In this document: positions 1 to 12,058 of the stretch, piece after piece | Numbering within the stretch: the stretch's first letter is position 1 | How the letters are laid out: each line of letters begins with the position of its first letter | Assembly (NCBI RefSeq): GCF_010183535.1 | Contig: NC_071333.1 | Span: 17,110,587-17,174,586 of the forward strand | Source of the DNA: Caenorhabditis remanei | Taxonomy: Eukaryota > Nematoda > Chromadorea > Rhabditida > Rhabditidae | DNA length: 64,000 nucleotides | Reading direction: 5' to 3' | Notes under the pieces: model-generated | What the model saw: only the letters and a program-made list of their open reading frames with translations | Told to the model about the DNA's origin: nothing | The model's database searches: none | Position numbers and translations under genes: made by a program

Positions 1-1437
1 TTTTGAGGATGAAACGCGGGTCAGATGCGGGCGTCCTCATTTTTCCGAGTTTCTGAAAAACGCCGAAGGTGAAACGAGGATCAAATGTGGATGAGTTGGC
101 ACTCATTCATTTTTAATTTTTATTTCATTTTCTACTATTTTCTCGTTTTTCGTGTAAGATTTTTCGCTTTTTCATTGAAAATAAATTCATTTCAGTCAAC
201 ATTCAATAGAGGTCTACCAGTTGGACTAACCAGTTGGACTGATTGGATTCCTTTTTGCAAGTGTTAACGCAGCATTACAATAACTGTAAGTTCTCTTACG
301 TAACACGAAAACTCCGAAATTTTTAATCAACGTTTTTGGTTATAATGAAATTTGAAACACAGACAATTTTAATAAAACATCCCGAATTCTAATGTACTTT
401 CATTTTGAGCAGAAAAGATGTTTCAAAATTCCAAATTCTTTGCTCTACAAAGCTGAAGTAACCATCTTTTGTTTTTTGAAATTCTTTTCAATAATCTTGG
501 CAATTGTATTGAAAAATGTTACGTTATGAGTATCACCAGGAATGATACATAACTATACACTCATTTTTCAGATGATCGTTAACATCTGGATCGTGCCCCG
601 GAAGCAACCCAAGAAGCATCAAAAGCAAAACTGACGAATCTTCGAATTTTCCACAAATTTGATTAATTTTTCTATGTTTTTTTCTTAAGTGTGAATAAAA
701 TAAATATTGATGTACTTTTATACAATTGTTTGTTGCTTGATAACTATTCACAATTAGAAAGAACCAGAAAATTCTGATCCGGGGAATCCCTGCCCAAATT
801 TTCCGCTGCCGACCGCCGAGGATGAAAATTGGTCCAAATTAGGACCAAATTTGATGTCTTTTTTGGTATCGTTTTTACACCGAGTGTTCATCCGCGTTTG
901 GACCAAATTTCATCCTGAGCGGTTTGCCTGTGTAATTGGAAATCCGCGACTAGAAAGAAAGCCGCGGTTCCAAAGACTTCCCTTGGAAGAGCATCTCCCA
1001 AAACAACATCTTTGCCTTGTCCTTCATTCTTTGCACCTGTTTTTTTTGTTCTGATATTAAACAGTATAACACTTTATCAGTTAACAGACAACGATTTCTG
1101 ATGTGATAATTGTTGTCTTTCCAAACAAGCTTTAGCAATGGTTTTTGGACCCATCACGCAAGGGTAATTATTGGAGTCAGAGCTGTAAACAAATTATTTT
1201 TCTCTCAGTTTTTGGTCAAAGTTTCACCAATTACTTGATGACACGAGCATGCTTCCTGTCTCACCAACTCTGCTCTTGGAAACTGGTAGAAGCAAGCTCC
1301 GCCTCTCAGATATTCATATGATCAGATGGTCATCCTTTAACGCCAGCATCTGCAATGCATTTTATTTCCTTTTTCTTTTTTTCCTAATTAAACAATTTTT
1401 TTTTAGAAAAACACACAATATCATTATTCAGGTCGAT
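1..1437. other. Intergenic/upstream sequence, no gene seen
   Basis: I see no convincing coding exon; the short open frames lack splice context. The first ~100 bases hold an imperfect direct repeat (about 5-44 and 65-96, both built on GATGAAAC / GGTGAAAC plus a GATG.GGG-type tail). A small inverted repeat lies at about 814-840 and 897-925, where arms reading GAGGATGAAAATTGGTCC and its complement flank a ~55-bp loop. The stretch just before the downstream gene contains pyrimidine-rich tracts ending in TTTTAG and ATTCAG, which could serve as a trans-splice acceptor. Confidence 0.5.
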
Positions 1438-1941
1438 ATGCTTTCCAAACCGATCATCGTCCTGTGTGTTTTTGCTGCGACTGCTTACTCTATCACCACT
1501 TATGAGGATGTTCTTGAGCAGTCAAAAAACTCGGTTCGTTGCTGGCAGCCGAAAGATGCCAAAAATCTGTCGGCTGGATATTCGATCAGCACAGAGAAGT
1601 TCCCATTCTGCTCCTACATTCCAACGGCTGATTTAATATCTTTCACGATTTCCGGAGCAGGAGAAGAGGTTGATGAAGGCGAGCGTCGCGAGCTTCTCCG
1701 CGCTTTTGGTATGGCCGGTGACCTATATGGTCTGACCGCGATTTGCTTCCAAGAGGTGAGATTTTTATCAAATAATGAATTTAATAAAAATAAATTATAA
1801 TTACAGGTCATCCAAGTGCATCCTGCACCCAGTCCATCACATGTCGGCATGAGATGCGCTTGCAAAAGAGACGGTTGCAACGTACCTAAAGCCTTCAACG
1901 CCTTCTTGGCTTACAATGAGGTCGCCCTTCCAAAAATCTGA
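1438..1941 (+). CDS. Small secreted cysteine-rich protein (ET-module-like)
   Basis: Two exons (1438-1755, 1807-1941) join in phase 0 across a 51-bp intron with a GTGAG donor and TTACAG acceptor. The product is 150 residues. It starts with a hydrophobic signal peptide (MLSKPIIVLCVFAATAYS) and has no other membrane segment. Cysteines are spread through the mature part, and the C-terminal exon carries RCACKRDGCN. A CxCxxDxCN signature of this kind is typical of nematode secreted ET-module proteins, but the number of cysteines here is low, so the family call is tentative. The start was chosen because the signal peptide begins there and an acceptor (ATTCAG) lies 9 bases upstream; the upstream in-frame extension to 1249 is not peptide-like. 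A polyadenylation signal AATAAA is at about 2022. It is probably extracellular; its function is unknown. Confidence 0.75.
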
Positions 1942-4225
1942 TCGGTTCGACGAAACTGGAATAATTTCATTTTTATTCAGAAATAATGTTTTGCTCGCTT
2001 TACTTGCTTATATGAATTGATAATAAACCTGTTAATAATAAAAAACATTGTGTTTTGCTGTTGTTTTTTTTCAGAAAAGAAAAGTCTCATCCAGATGTTT
2101 TTTAAAGTGTAATTGCACGACTTGACCACATTAGACTCGTATACAGTAATCTTCAGAACTTTTTATCATGTTCTGCGTATAACTAATTTCACCCGGAAAG
2201 GCGATTAGGATATATTTGATTATAACAGCGAATAGAGAGACTCTCTCTCTCTCTCTTTAAAAACTAATAATAGCTCTGTTTTCATAATTGAACTCACCCA
2301 GTTGGTCACATTTTCTGCAACAATCTTTTTTGGGAAACCGGAACACGAAACATGCTCATGACAGAAAGCAATAAATAACTTTGACCAGCTCTGCGCAATT
2401 ATTCTCGCTCTATCCCTTATCCAATTTTCTGTTAGATGACCAACTCCGAAATTAATTCGAAGATGTGAGATTCCAATTCATGATATAATGAAGTAGTCCA
2501 CGCAATGTTTGGAAGTATAGAAAATTGGTTGTTTATAAAAGCGATGTGCGCAATTAATAATTACTGATTCAGACAAAGTGGATTTTAAAAGCAATAAGTA
2601 TGAAAATTTCGTAATGACCCCACCAATGTCACTATGAATCTGACTGGAAACAAGAATTTTTGGAAATAAAATATATGGAAAAGTGAATATCGCTCACGTG
2701 AGCAAATTTCTAGAGTTATCCCCGTACAACCTGTAATAGAGAGACCTAGATTTGTCAGTAAATGCCATTTAGCACAAAAAAGAAGTATCAGAAAATCGCG
2801 AACTATCTACTTATATTTATTGATTTAAAAAAAAATCAAAACACTTTGTTACTTTAAAAGCGAGATGTGATGCCCCAAACTCTTCTTTGTGAGCATCCTC
2901 CCGTTAGAGGTTTACTGTAAACAGTAAACAGAAATCCTGATATAGCCCATGAGTAAGGCATATGAGCCTGACAATCATAGTGAACAGAGCTGTGCGGAAT
3001 TCCTTCTTCCTTCTTCCTTCTTCCTTCTTCCGTTGAAATTGTTCGCCACTTCCGACTTCCGTGTTAAAAGTTCACAAAAATTTTGTAATTTTTGACGGAA
3101 TTTCAGCGGAGTTTTGGTGATTTTTAATAGAATTTTGTATGCAAAACAACGCCAAAATTGGTTTTCACGGATGGCTAGAAAATTTTTTCCTCAAATTTGT
3201 CATTTTCAAAATTAACTTCCGACTTCGGGGTTCGGACCCAACTTCCTTCTTCCGGGCTTTTTTCACTTCCTTCTTCCTTCTTCCTTCTTCCTTTTTGAAA
3301 ATTTTCGTTCCTTCTTCCTTTTTCCTTCTTCCTTTTTAAAAATGTTATTCCTTCTTCCTTCTTCCTTCTTCCTTTTTTGAAAATTTTACTTCCGCACAGC
3401 TCTGATAGTGAACCTTTTTATCGGTACCATAATTTTTTAGAATACTTTATGATGCGCAACGCTTCAACTCTTTTATTCTTCTCGAAATTCTTTCCACCAC
3501 CACTTTCACAGTTCGGTTTTATAATCTTTCCCTCAATCATATCTTGCCATTATGATTCTTAATTTTTTTTATTTGTTCCCCCCACCCCTACCTGGTCTGT
3601 CGCCTCGTGAGAGGCTTGATCAGGTCTCCAGTGTGAAGTATTGATTATTTTTCTAGTCAATAAATTTTATTTAACTCACTTTTGATTTAAAGCTGATACC
3701 TTATAGACTCAAGAATCAAAATTGGAAATGTTGAGGTTAACATGACCAATTTTCTGAATATATAATGTTTTGTTATGGGCTCACTAGTCTGTTAACAGTT
3801 TTTAGAATGCTCATCTGCTTTTTAGTGTTAAAATTGTGTGACTAATTTTATTTCTACAATTTAAGTGTATGTGTTTTTTCCACTCTTTCAACAACCGCAA
3901 CCTTTCTTCCAAACTCGGTGCAGGGATTGTTCACTCTTTTGTGATACTCATTAGTAGCCCCATAAAAATCTAAATTGGTGAAAAGTAATGTGTTTTTTTC
4001 CCATTAAAATTTTATGTTACTTTTCACGGGTCTCGTTTTTATACTCACCCCTATTTTTCTTTCCACTACACTCATCTCGGAAAAGAGTTCATTTGCGTTT
4101 CAATATATAAAAAAAGATTCAACGGTTCGAGGTTCATATAAGAAACTGAGATACAATACTATAACAAATTCACGAGAAGATAACAGAACCGGAATATAAA
4201 ATCAATTAAATTGCACCCAAGTCGA
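1942..4225. other. Intergenic, contains hAT-like MITE
   Basis: There is no gene model. A (CT)n run is at about 2240-2258. The main feature is a MITE with a CTTCCTT-rich interior (separate entry). The remainder is AT-rich unique-looking sequence between a plus-strand gene and the 3' end of a minus-strand gene. Confidence 0.6.
2985..3404. mobile_element. Non-autonomous hAT-type element (MITE)
   Basis: A 15-bp perfect terminal inverted repeat, CAGAGCTGTGCGGAA, occurs at 2985-2999 and as its complement at 3390-3404. The element is flanked by an exact 8-bp direct repeat ATAGTGAA (2977-2984 and 3405-3412). An 8-bp target duplication with ends starting CAG is the hallmark of hAT transposons. The interior is made of CTTCC/CTTCTTCC runs and encodes no transposase, so movement would need an enzyme supplied from elsewhere. 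Confidence 0.9.
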
Positions 4226-4697
4226 TTAGTATGGTCCGTACTTATACATGATGTACACCTCGACACGATTCGCCTCGATATGGTTTCCCCAGTCCCACAT
4301 TGTGTCGAGAAGATATATGTCCATGAGAAGATTCAAATCCTCCTCGAAGCGGCGATTAGCATAGAGGTAGAATCTTTGAAGTTCGGCGGCTCCTGCAGAA
4401 CTGTCATACGTCAATGCCTCCAGTTTGTCGGTGATGTAGTTCTTGACGGCCGTCTTCATTGCTGTAATTTTGCAATAAGGAAATTTTTGTGAATCCTGAG
4501 CATGAGTTATTACCTCCATAGTTAGCAGTTTCGCAGCTGTAGTGATCGAAGTAGAGGAGATAGTCTTTTTGGTAGTTTTTCCAGATCACTGAAGAACAGA
4601 AGTTAAAGACTAGAATCAAAGGATTTGGATCAGAAAACTAACCACGTTCAGATACGGTGAGATGGTGAAAATTTGGAAGCTCACGGTTGGTTGCCAT
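4226..4697 (-). CDS. Nematode orphan protein, 121 aa
   Basis: Three exons (4697-4643, 4588-4514, about 4461-4226) are joined by two ~54-bp introns in consistent frame. The product has about 121 residues. I do not recognise the family. The chain is rich in Tyr, Trp and charged residues (for example WKNYQKDYLLYFDHYSCE near residue 20 and YIMYKYGPY at the C-terminus). It has no signal peptide and no membrane segment, so it is probably intracellular. It looks like a compact, mostly helical protein. The ATG lies two bases after TTTTTTCAG, a typical spliced-leader acceptor, which fixes the start. The neighbouring DNA on both sides is non-coding. The short exons, standard splice sites and unbroken frame support a real gene. 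Confidence 0.7.
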
Positions 4698-6574
4698 CAC
4701 TGAAAAAACGAAATATGAGAGAAAAAACGAAACAAAATTCAAGGCATTTATTGAGTATTAATTGTATCCTTTCAACCTAATCGCTTCTTTATTAATTATA
4801 AAACTGAATAGTTTTGACGTTTTCTATTGAAGCTATGCTCTAAGAAAATACCGTCACAAAAACTCCCTCCAAAATTCACCCCATTCCCAAGAAAAACAAA
4901 AAAGAAGCAAGAAGACGATCAATAGTTTTGAAATAAAATTTGAATGATCTTGTGATGACAAAAAACTGAGAAAGAAAAAAAGAGTCGACTGACTAGGAGG
5001 TACGGTTGAGTAAACAGAGCGGCGGGAACCGTCACGTCACCTCTCGGCACATTTTTGTTTCTTCCCTCCATTTCATCTACCGAAATGAGATATTATAGAA
5101 AAGAGGGAGACGATGAAAATGGGAGGTGATGAGAACCGCCATAAAACAGGGGGAACGGTGCTTTTATTCATCTTTCGAAAATTCATACTGTGGGAAAATT
5201 GACACAAGCTATGAAGAGGGACTAGAGAGGAGATTGAAAGACTGGAATATAAGAAAAACGTACCGTAACCCAAGAAAGTTATATTTTCTTGCTCCTGATG
5301 TTTTAAGCCCAGTCTGAATATAAACTAAATCTTTGATTAGCTCACACGGACATACATTCATTATTTTTTTGTTGTTCAAGAAAACAAAAAAAATTTCCAG
5401 TCCATCGCTTTCAGTAGTTGCACTTTTCCTTGGAGTTTTAATTTTTTGTCGTTCTTTAATGAACTTCAGGAACACAATAACTTTTTAAAAAACGGTTTAT
5501 TGAGAATAGGAAAATTAAATAATACAACGATATGATGGTTTGCGAAAAAAAATCAAAACTTAGTAAAATTGGGGGATTGGATAACAAGAATTTTGGGTAA
5601 GATGAAATGGCTAATATCATTGGGAAGAGAACATTTTGGGGAGTCATTGAGAACTGAGCATCTTGAGGAAGTTTGAGAACAATTTGAAGGAAATTTGAAG
5701 AAAATAAAACCGTAAGGAAACACGTTGAAATTTTTGGAAAGGCAGAAATTGGAAAGATTTTTGAAAGAGAGTTGGGAATGAAGAATTCGGAAGAAATTTT
5801 GAGAGGTAAAATGTTAATTATCGGTTAGGTTTGGAAATTGAAACAATTGCAAATAGGACTACATGAATAGCACTGTATTAATGGGATATTTGGGGAAATA
5901 AAATGGAAGGTGGAGTGAGAAATGAACGCAAAAATTGCATTGAAGAACTGAATCAGATAAAAGATCTCGTTGGGATTATTGGAAAGGTAGAAGTTGGAGT
6001 TAATTATGAAGGGGAATATTTGAAATGTCATGCTGGCGTTCGTATTCACAAAAAAAAACAATTGAATCAATTGGAGGATAATGTGAGAGAGAAAGTGAAG
6101 GCAATGAGGAGAATTGTTGTTGTACAGGACATGGTTGGATTGGAAGTAAAGAATTTGAAAGAAATTTTGATGGGAAACATTTTAATTAACAGAAGCTCGG
6201 AAAATTAACAAACTTGGAAGATACAATTGGATTGAAAACAATGCATGAATAGGAATGGGAGTTTTAAGTGGGGAAAAAGAAGGTGGAGGATGAAATAAAG
6301 ACGATAATCATACTGACTTTTGTTTTCACCGAAAAATATTTGAATCTATTGTACGATCTTGTGGGAGAGCAAGTGAGAGGAACGGGAAGATTTACAGACA
6401 CACTAGACTTGGGAAGAATGCGTTGGGAATGAAAAATTTGGAAGACATTTTGAGAAGGAACATTTGAATTGGATGGAAAGCATTGCCTGGATAGCAATGG
6501 GAGATTTGACTGGAAAATGGAAGGTTGAGAGAGGAATGAGGACGAAAGTTGCATAGCAGATCGGAACCAGAAGT
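4698..6574. other. Intergenic, purine-rich with degenerate repeats
   Basis: No gene was found. The 5' part (4700-5100) is the likely promoter of the minus-strand orphan gene. From about 5450 the plus strand becomes GA-rich and contains three diverged copies of one segment (separate entry). Open frames here are by-products of that repeat and lack splice signals. Confidence 0.5.
5770..6555 (+). repeat. Three degenerate copies of a ~300-bp purine-rich unit
   Basis: The phrase GTTGGGAATGAAGAATT followed by GAAGAAATTTTGAGA at about 5771 recurs in diverged form at about 6132 and about 6422. Each copy is followed at a similar distance by ATGGGA..TTT and then GGAAAATGGAAGGT..GAG. Spacing between copies is about 361 and 290 bp. 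Identity is only moderate, so this is an old tandem or segmental amplification without evident coding function. Confidence 0.5.
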
Positions 6575-9500
6575 CTATTGGCAGTTGTCCACAATCTCCT
6601 CAAGCTCTTTTATCGTTTTTCTGTAGTAAACGTCAAAGGGATTCTTTCTGAAAAATTACAATGTGTCATGATAATGAGAAACGGGTTAAACTCACCGATA
6701 CACACATTCGAGACATTTCTCTACTAATCCGACTTTTTCCTCCGTTTGAACGCAGAAGATGTTCTGCAGCTGGTAGCGTCTACATTTCTTTCCCCAGCAG
6801 CGATAGACTTCTTTAACCGTAAATTCGCTTTCGGAAATTGGTGAGGGAGATTTTTTCAGAACGTCTTCGCAATACTCCCATTCAAAGACTGCTCGTGCCA
6901 ATGGCCTGAAAAAACTCAGTTCGCACTATAGAAATATAAACGAAAAACAAATTTACCTGATTAGCAGTCGCTTTGCAAGACTTTTAAGCTCCGGGTGTTT
7001 TTCCTGCTGGACGATTTCCAACAACACTTCGTATATCGGGAGCAATGTGCCATACTGGAGCTCCACATTGTTATCGTGGGAATATGCCACCGCGGCGAGT
7101 TGAACCGGTGACATCTCCGCCACGTTCCATGCGGCATTGACGCAATATCCATTGGCTTGCACCCAATGGTATGTGCCTACACCCACATAGATGAGATCAC
7201 CGGCTTTCTGAACCAGCTTCTGGTATGGGATCCCTGCGTCGACTAGATCTTGTTCCGTCGGCCAATACTTTGTGTGGTAGGGGCTGATCCTTTTTTTATT
7301 CATCAGTTTTTCCAGTTTGGCAGCGTAAGCCATCGACACGCATATCCAGACGCATTCACCTGGTCCCATGTTCAGGTTCACCGATGCGACCAATTGATTC
7401 TCTTGATGGGCTGGAGTTCGCGATCCAGGCGATTTGACGTAGCATTGCACTTCGTTGACTCCCAAAATCTTATCCTTCACAAGTTTCATCATTCCCTCTT
7501 TTGGCCGCAAGAACTCGACAAGCTTGTTGATCTCCTGAAAATGTTTTAGTTGAAAATGGCAAATTTAAAAAAATGGTGTAAAAATGATAGAGAGTTTTAA
7601 GTTTTTGACATATGTTAGTCTAGTTTTTTCCATATAGACAAATTTCGAAAGAAGTAACGTTTTTATCTACCGTACAACCTATTATATATTAGCGGCGCAC
7701 CCGCTAACAAGAGTTTGGAGCATACTATCTCAGCTTTTCGGTAATTTTTCTGGGAACCGAGATATACCGCTGCAAGCAGGCCCAGCTAGGTGCGCCCCCA
7801 TTTCAGGTGTTACGATACCTAGGGAATGAAACTAAAATTGATTGATGTTTGTTTTGCATCATCAATATCACAGAATAGTTATTAAGTACATAAATGCTAA
7901 CCTCGACCAATAAAGTCCTTCATTTGTTTTGTGTCTGAATATAATTTGAAAGTTGAAAATGACTAACCGCGATTTGCTCCGCACACTTGTCGGCATTATT
8001 CAAGTCGATGTTTGTGGCAAAGGGTGCAACTGGGAAGGTCACTTTTTTGCCATCATACTTGTACTGGGATTCGAGTTTCTCGGCAATGTAATTGTGGATC
8101 AATTGGTCTTTGTTGTCCGGATTATTGATAATTGCATCAACAGCTGAAAAATATAAAAGTGTCAACTAATTATTTGATAATTGTTTTAGATAAAGAAGAT
8201 GGAAAATGTGAAACTTTCTTACCCTTGTCATCAATTTTCTTTTGCTCTTTGTATGATTCCAAAAATTCGGAGTACGTAATTTTTGGAATAATTTGCGATG
8301 ACGACGTCTTCCATCCAAGACTCTTTCCATATTTCATCTCAACATTCTCCTTGGATGATTGTGGAGTTTGGAGGAGAACTTCCACTTTTTGATCTCCAGC
8401 AATCTTTTCCAGAGCCTCACATGAGAATTTGTCGAGATCCATTTTCAGTGCCTCAGGAATTCCGCGAATCAAACATGTTGATGACTCAAGGATTTCATTT
8501 TTGAGTGCCATCAGTTCTTGTTCCGATTTAATTTCGAAAAACGTCATGTCTGCTGCATATCCTTCTTCCTCTCCATATTTCACGTCGAATCCCTTGCTCT
8601 CGGCGAACTGTGTGTTGAATTCATTGTAGATGTCCTGCACAACTTTGACATCACTTTCGTAGACTTTGTTCTTGCGGGTTTTCTTCCACTCAGAAGCGAG
8701 TTCCACTACTTGTTCTCCAGAGGCATTCACGAGATCTTGGTCAATGAGAGGCGTCGTGAAAAGCGTTATTGGAGGGAATCTGGCATAATAGTTGTTTCTT
8801 TTCTTGTTTCTCCGTTTTTGACTGGGTTTTCTTGATGGCAATTCTTCGGTGTCTTCTTTCTCTCCCGATTCCTCCTTATCCTCCTCTTCTTCCAACTCGC
8901 GGAACGATTCCTCTCCTGGCTGCTCGCCGTCGTTCGGTTGCTTTTCGCGTCCCTCTTCTTCCACGTTTGGCACCTCCACATCTTCCTGGCGCCGCTTTGT
9001 ACGTGCTTGAGTTAAACGCATCAAAATCTTTTTCATCTCCTGGTAATCTTGGTCAGCTTTGCCGATCAAGTTAGAGCAGCCAGACTCCTGAAAAAGTTTG
9101 AGATAAAACAACAATGAAAGACACTACATCTGACATAAGTAGGATGTTTCAACCAATATTTCAAATTAAAAAAAAAATAAATTTTTACCTCATATTCTTC
9201 GTACAAAGCAGAAATGATATTTTTCTGTTTTACTGTGACACGTTCTTTCCTCTCGACCGCGTCCTTAAGGCATTTGGCGTGATACCAAAGTAAGGCGTGT
9301 CGAGTTTCCAACACTTTTCCTCTCTTCGCGTCCGGCTGCCCCATTCTCCCACTGCTGCTTCTTTGTGAACGCTTTTTCGTATGTCCTCGGGGATCCAATC
9401 TTGCTGTCGGAGCAACACTGATGTAGCCCAACGGGCCAGAACCAGTTAAATAGGTGTCATTCTGTGGGTTTTGATCTCTCACTGAAAGCAAAACTATCAA

Positions 9501-10799
9501 TTATGGAAGTCAATCACGTTTAAGATTTTTTGAGTCTTCCTGGAAACAAATAGTTTTTTTTAAAATTAGTATGTTTTTAATTTGACACACATCTAGATTA
9601 TATAACGTCATTGTGCAAAACTTTGTTAGTCGAATGGTTAGCTGAAAGGAATCCATCAACCTTTTTAGACCTTCAGGTATTCCTTTTCTTCAGAAAAGAT
9701 AATTTCGGCTGTTGATAACTAAAACTAATCAAAATTTATCAGTTCGCTTCGAGACCAGTTCGCCACTTTTGGAATGCGCGTTTAATTCAAATTGTGAAAT
9801 GCGGGCCGGAGAAAATTTGACCCGGCCCGTTGCATGTCTGGTGTTTCAAAAAAGCTTACCTTCGGCAGCCGGGAGTGGATCTTGCTCTTGCACCTCTTCT
9901 TCCTCCACCGATGGAACTGGATCTAGCGATCCCACTATTGGATCCTGAGCCTGCGGGGATGAAACTTGGGCAAGGTCATTTTGTTGCTGTCCCGGGACTT
10001 TTTTCACTTTAAGAGGTCGTAAGCAATTCAACTCTCTATTAAGTTCGAAGGCAGCAATTTCGGAGGGATCATTGTTTCTTTCTTTTCTTATCTGACGTGA
10101 AATTTTCCGCTGGCTATTCTTGACTTGCGAACTGGCTTCTTGGGCTGGGACGTCCACCTCTTGAGAAATGGGCTCATCCAATGGAACGTCCAGTGCCTCC
10201 TGATTGAATTCCATTGCTTCGATTGGGCCCTCTTGTTGGGCATTACGCAAGGCGACTTCTCCAGCTGGGACGTCATCCAACTCTCCATCGTTTCCTTCGA
10301 TTTGATATTCTTGCTGGTCAGGATTCAGTTTCCACTCATCAGGCAGAACTGGAGGCTCCTGGCCACGATTCGCAAGGTTTTGAAGAAATTCGGACATGGT
10401 ATCTTCGGGATAACTATTTGTTCTTCTTCTCGATTGAAGTGGAACGTCCGCTTGGTTAATATTTCCTTCCGAGCCGCTTTGTTGAGCTGAAACTTCCGCC
10501 TTTTGAGAAATAGGCTCATCCAATGGAATGTCCAGTGCGTCTTGATTGAATTCCATTGCTTCGATTGGGTCCTCTTGTTGGGCATTACGCAAGGCGACTT
10601 TTCCAGCTGGGACGTCATCCAACTCTCCATCGTTTCCTTCGATTTGATATTCTTGCTGGTCAGGATTCAGTTTCCACTCATCTCTCAGAACTGGAGGCTC
10701 CTGGCCACGATTCGCAAGCGTTTGAAGAAATTCGAACATGGACTCTGAACCACCAGTCGAACTGATCTGATGGCTTGGGATGACATTCGAAGAACTCAT
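6575..10799 (-). CDS. jmjd-3.2: KDM6 (UTX/JMJD3) family JmjC histone H3K27 demethylase
   Basis: Seven exons (10799-9860, 9481-9189, 9087-8223, 8143-7968, 7534-6957, 6905-6696, 6647-6575) splice in frame to 1044 residues. The enzyme type removes methyl groups from H3K27 using Fe(II) and 2-oxoglutarate, in the nucleus. Residues 1-230 hold two 114-residue-spaced copies of one block. The next part is acidic and basic low-complexity linker. A conserved CLIRGIPEALKMDL segment precedes the JmjC core. There KSPGSRTPAHQEN and GTYHWVQANGYC supply the metal triad (His~801, Glu~803, His~881) and the 2-oxoglutarate Lys/Thr. A C-terminal GATA-like zinc domain follows (CWGKKC ... CLEC). There are no TPR repeats, so it is JMJD-3 type rather than UTX-1. 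The ATG is the first after a poly-T CAG acceptor. The symbol rests on remembered C. elegans synteny with the UMP-CMP kinase; a paralogue (jmjd-3.1/3.3 type) is possible. Confidence 0.93.
7535..7967 (-). other. Longest intron of the KDM6 gene region 3'
   Basis: This 433-bp intron (between JmjC exons) carries a GC-richer patch at about 7690-7800, with GCGGCGCACCCGCTAAC and a partly complementary GGTGCGCCCCC about 80 bp away. This resembles a decayed short foldback element. No exon was recognised inside. Confidence 0.35.
10163..10741 (-). repeat. 342-bp-period tandem duplication in the KDM6 first exon
   Basis: About 237 bp (10163-10399) are repeated at 10505-10741 with only scattered base differences. 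The offset is exactly 342 bp (114 codons), so frame is kept. Both copies encode the block containing FLQ.LANRGQEPPVL and EWKLNPDQQEYQIEGNDGE. The near-identity points to a recent duplication inside a fast-evolving disordered N-terminus. Confidence 0.9.
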
Positions 10800-12058
10800 T
10801 ATTTTTGTTGTAGTGGTCGTTGAAATGATCTGAAAAAAAAAATTACTGTTTCGAGGATTTGAGGGTGTCGAAAACAATTGAGAAGAAAAAAATAGGTATC
10901 AATACAATAAGTTATGATTCAAACGCTGAAAACATATTTGCCAGTATTTCAAAGTTAAGATAGGATGTACAATAGGAAAAATTTTAGCTGGTTGAACACA
11001 ACACAATCACTTCTTGCCAGTTTCTAGAATGGAGAAAGCTAATTTCCTTAGAAATAATCCGCTTGGGCGTTTTCACCTCTCGGAGTTGTGAGCTCTCAAA
11101 TCTTTTTCAATGTTAATCAGTTTTATAATATGTTTCTCTCATTCTGGACGCTGCTAAGCAACCTCTTGCGATAAGGGATGGAGAAGTAAAACGTGGGTTC
11201 ACAAATTTCCCTGGACGGAAGTTGAACAGAATCGGCTATCAGTTCAGAACTTATCAGTTTGAAACGAACAAACTTTGATCATTCCTTGTCAAAATAGTCT
11301 CACAATGGACTTCCCAACTATCACGTACCATCATGTACATTTAAATTGAAATGTGCTCCAAAAATTTCACTTTTTCCCACTTGACCAAAAGGTGGACGAG
11401 GGTAAGTGCAAAAAATAAAAGAAAGTGCAAAAGTTGAGGAAAAGTGTAGAAGGCAAGAAAAATGTAAATGACGAGAGGGAGGTTTAGTAGGCACTGATTT
11501 TTCAATGTTTGTTTGTTTTCCGAATAATTTCAATCAACTTATGGGTGCCATTGGGCACCGTGGATTGTGTTTCAAACCGAAATTATTTTTATTTCATGTT
11601 TCAAGAGATGAGAAATAGGAGTTATCAAATTAGATTTCATTCTGGGCTAAAAACACAGTAACTTAAAAATCTGAGATTTCGAAGAATAAACTTCTAGCTG
11701 AAACTTCTTTTTTATTTTGACTCAAGATAAAAGGCAGATAACACCTGATACAACCAAAGGGAATTAGATAAAAGGATAAGTATTTAAGGGAGAAAAGGGA
11801 AGGCTAGTAAGTAGAAATGTTGATGAGGAGATACTCAGAGAGGTTTAACCCTTCGACATCATTTTTAGGATAACAGGAGGAAGATTTAAGAAATTATGCA
11901 CGGGGAGAGAATTCCAACATGCTAACAACCGGTTGGGTAAGTACTGGTAACCAAACTTGGTTTTATTAGATGAATGATGTATCAAAGACTAAAAGTTGAG
12001 AAAAGAGGTAAAATATTGTAGGGAGAGTAAAACTTTCTAGATACAACTATTTCATATA

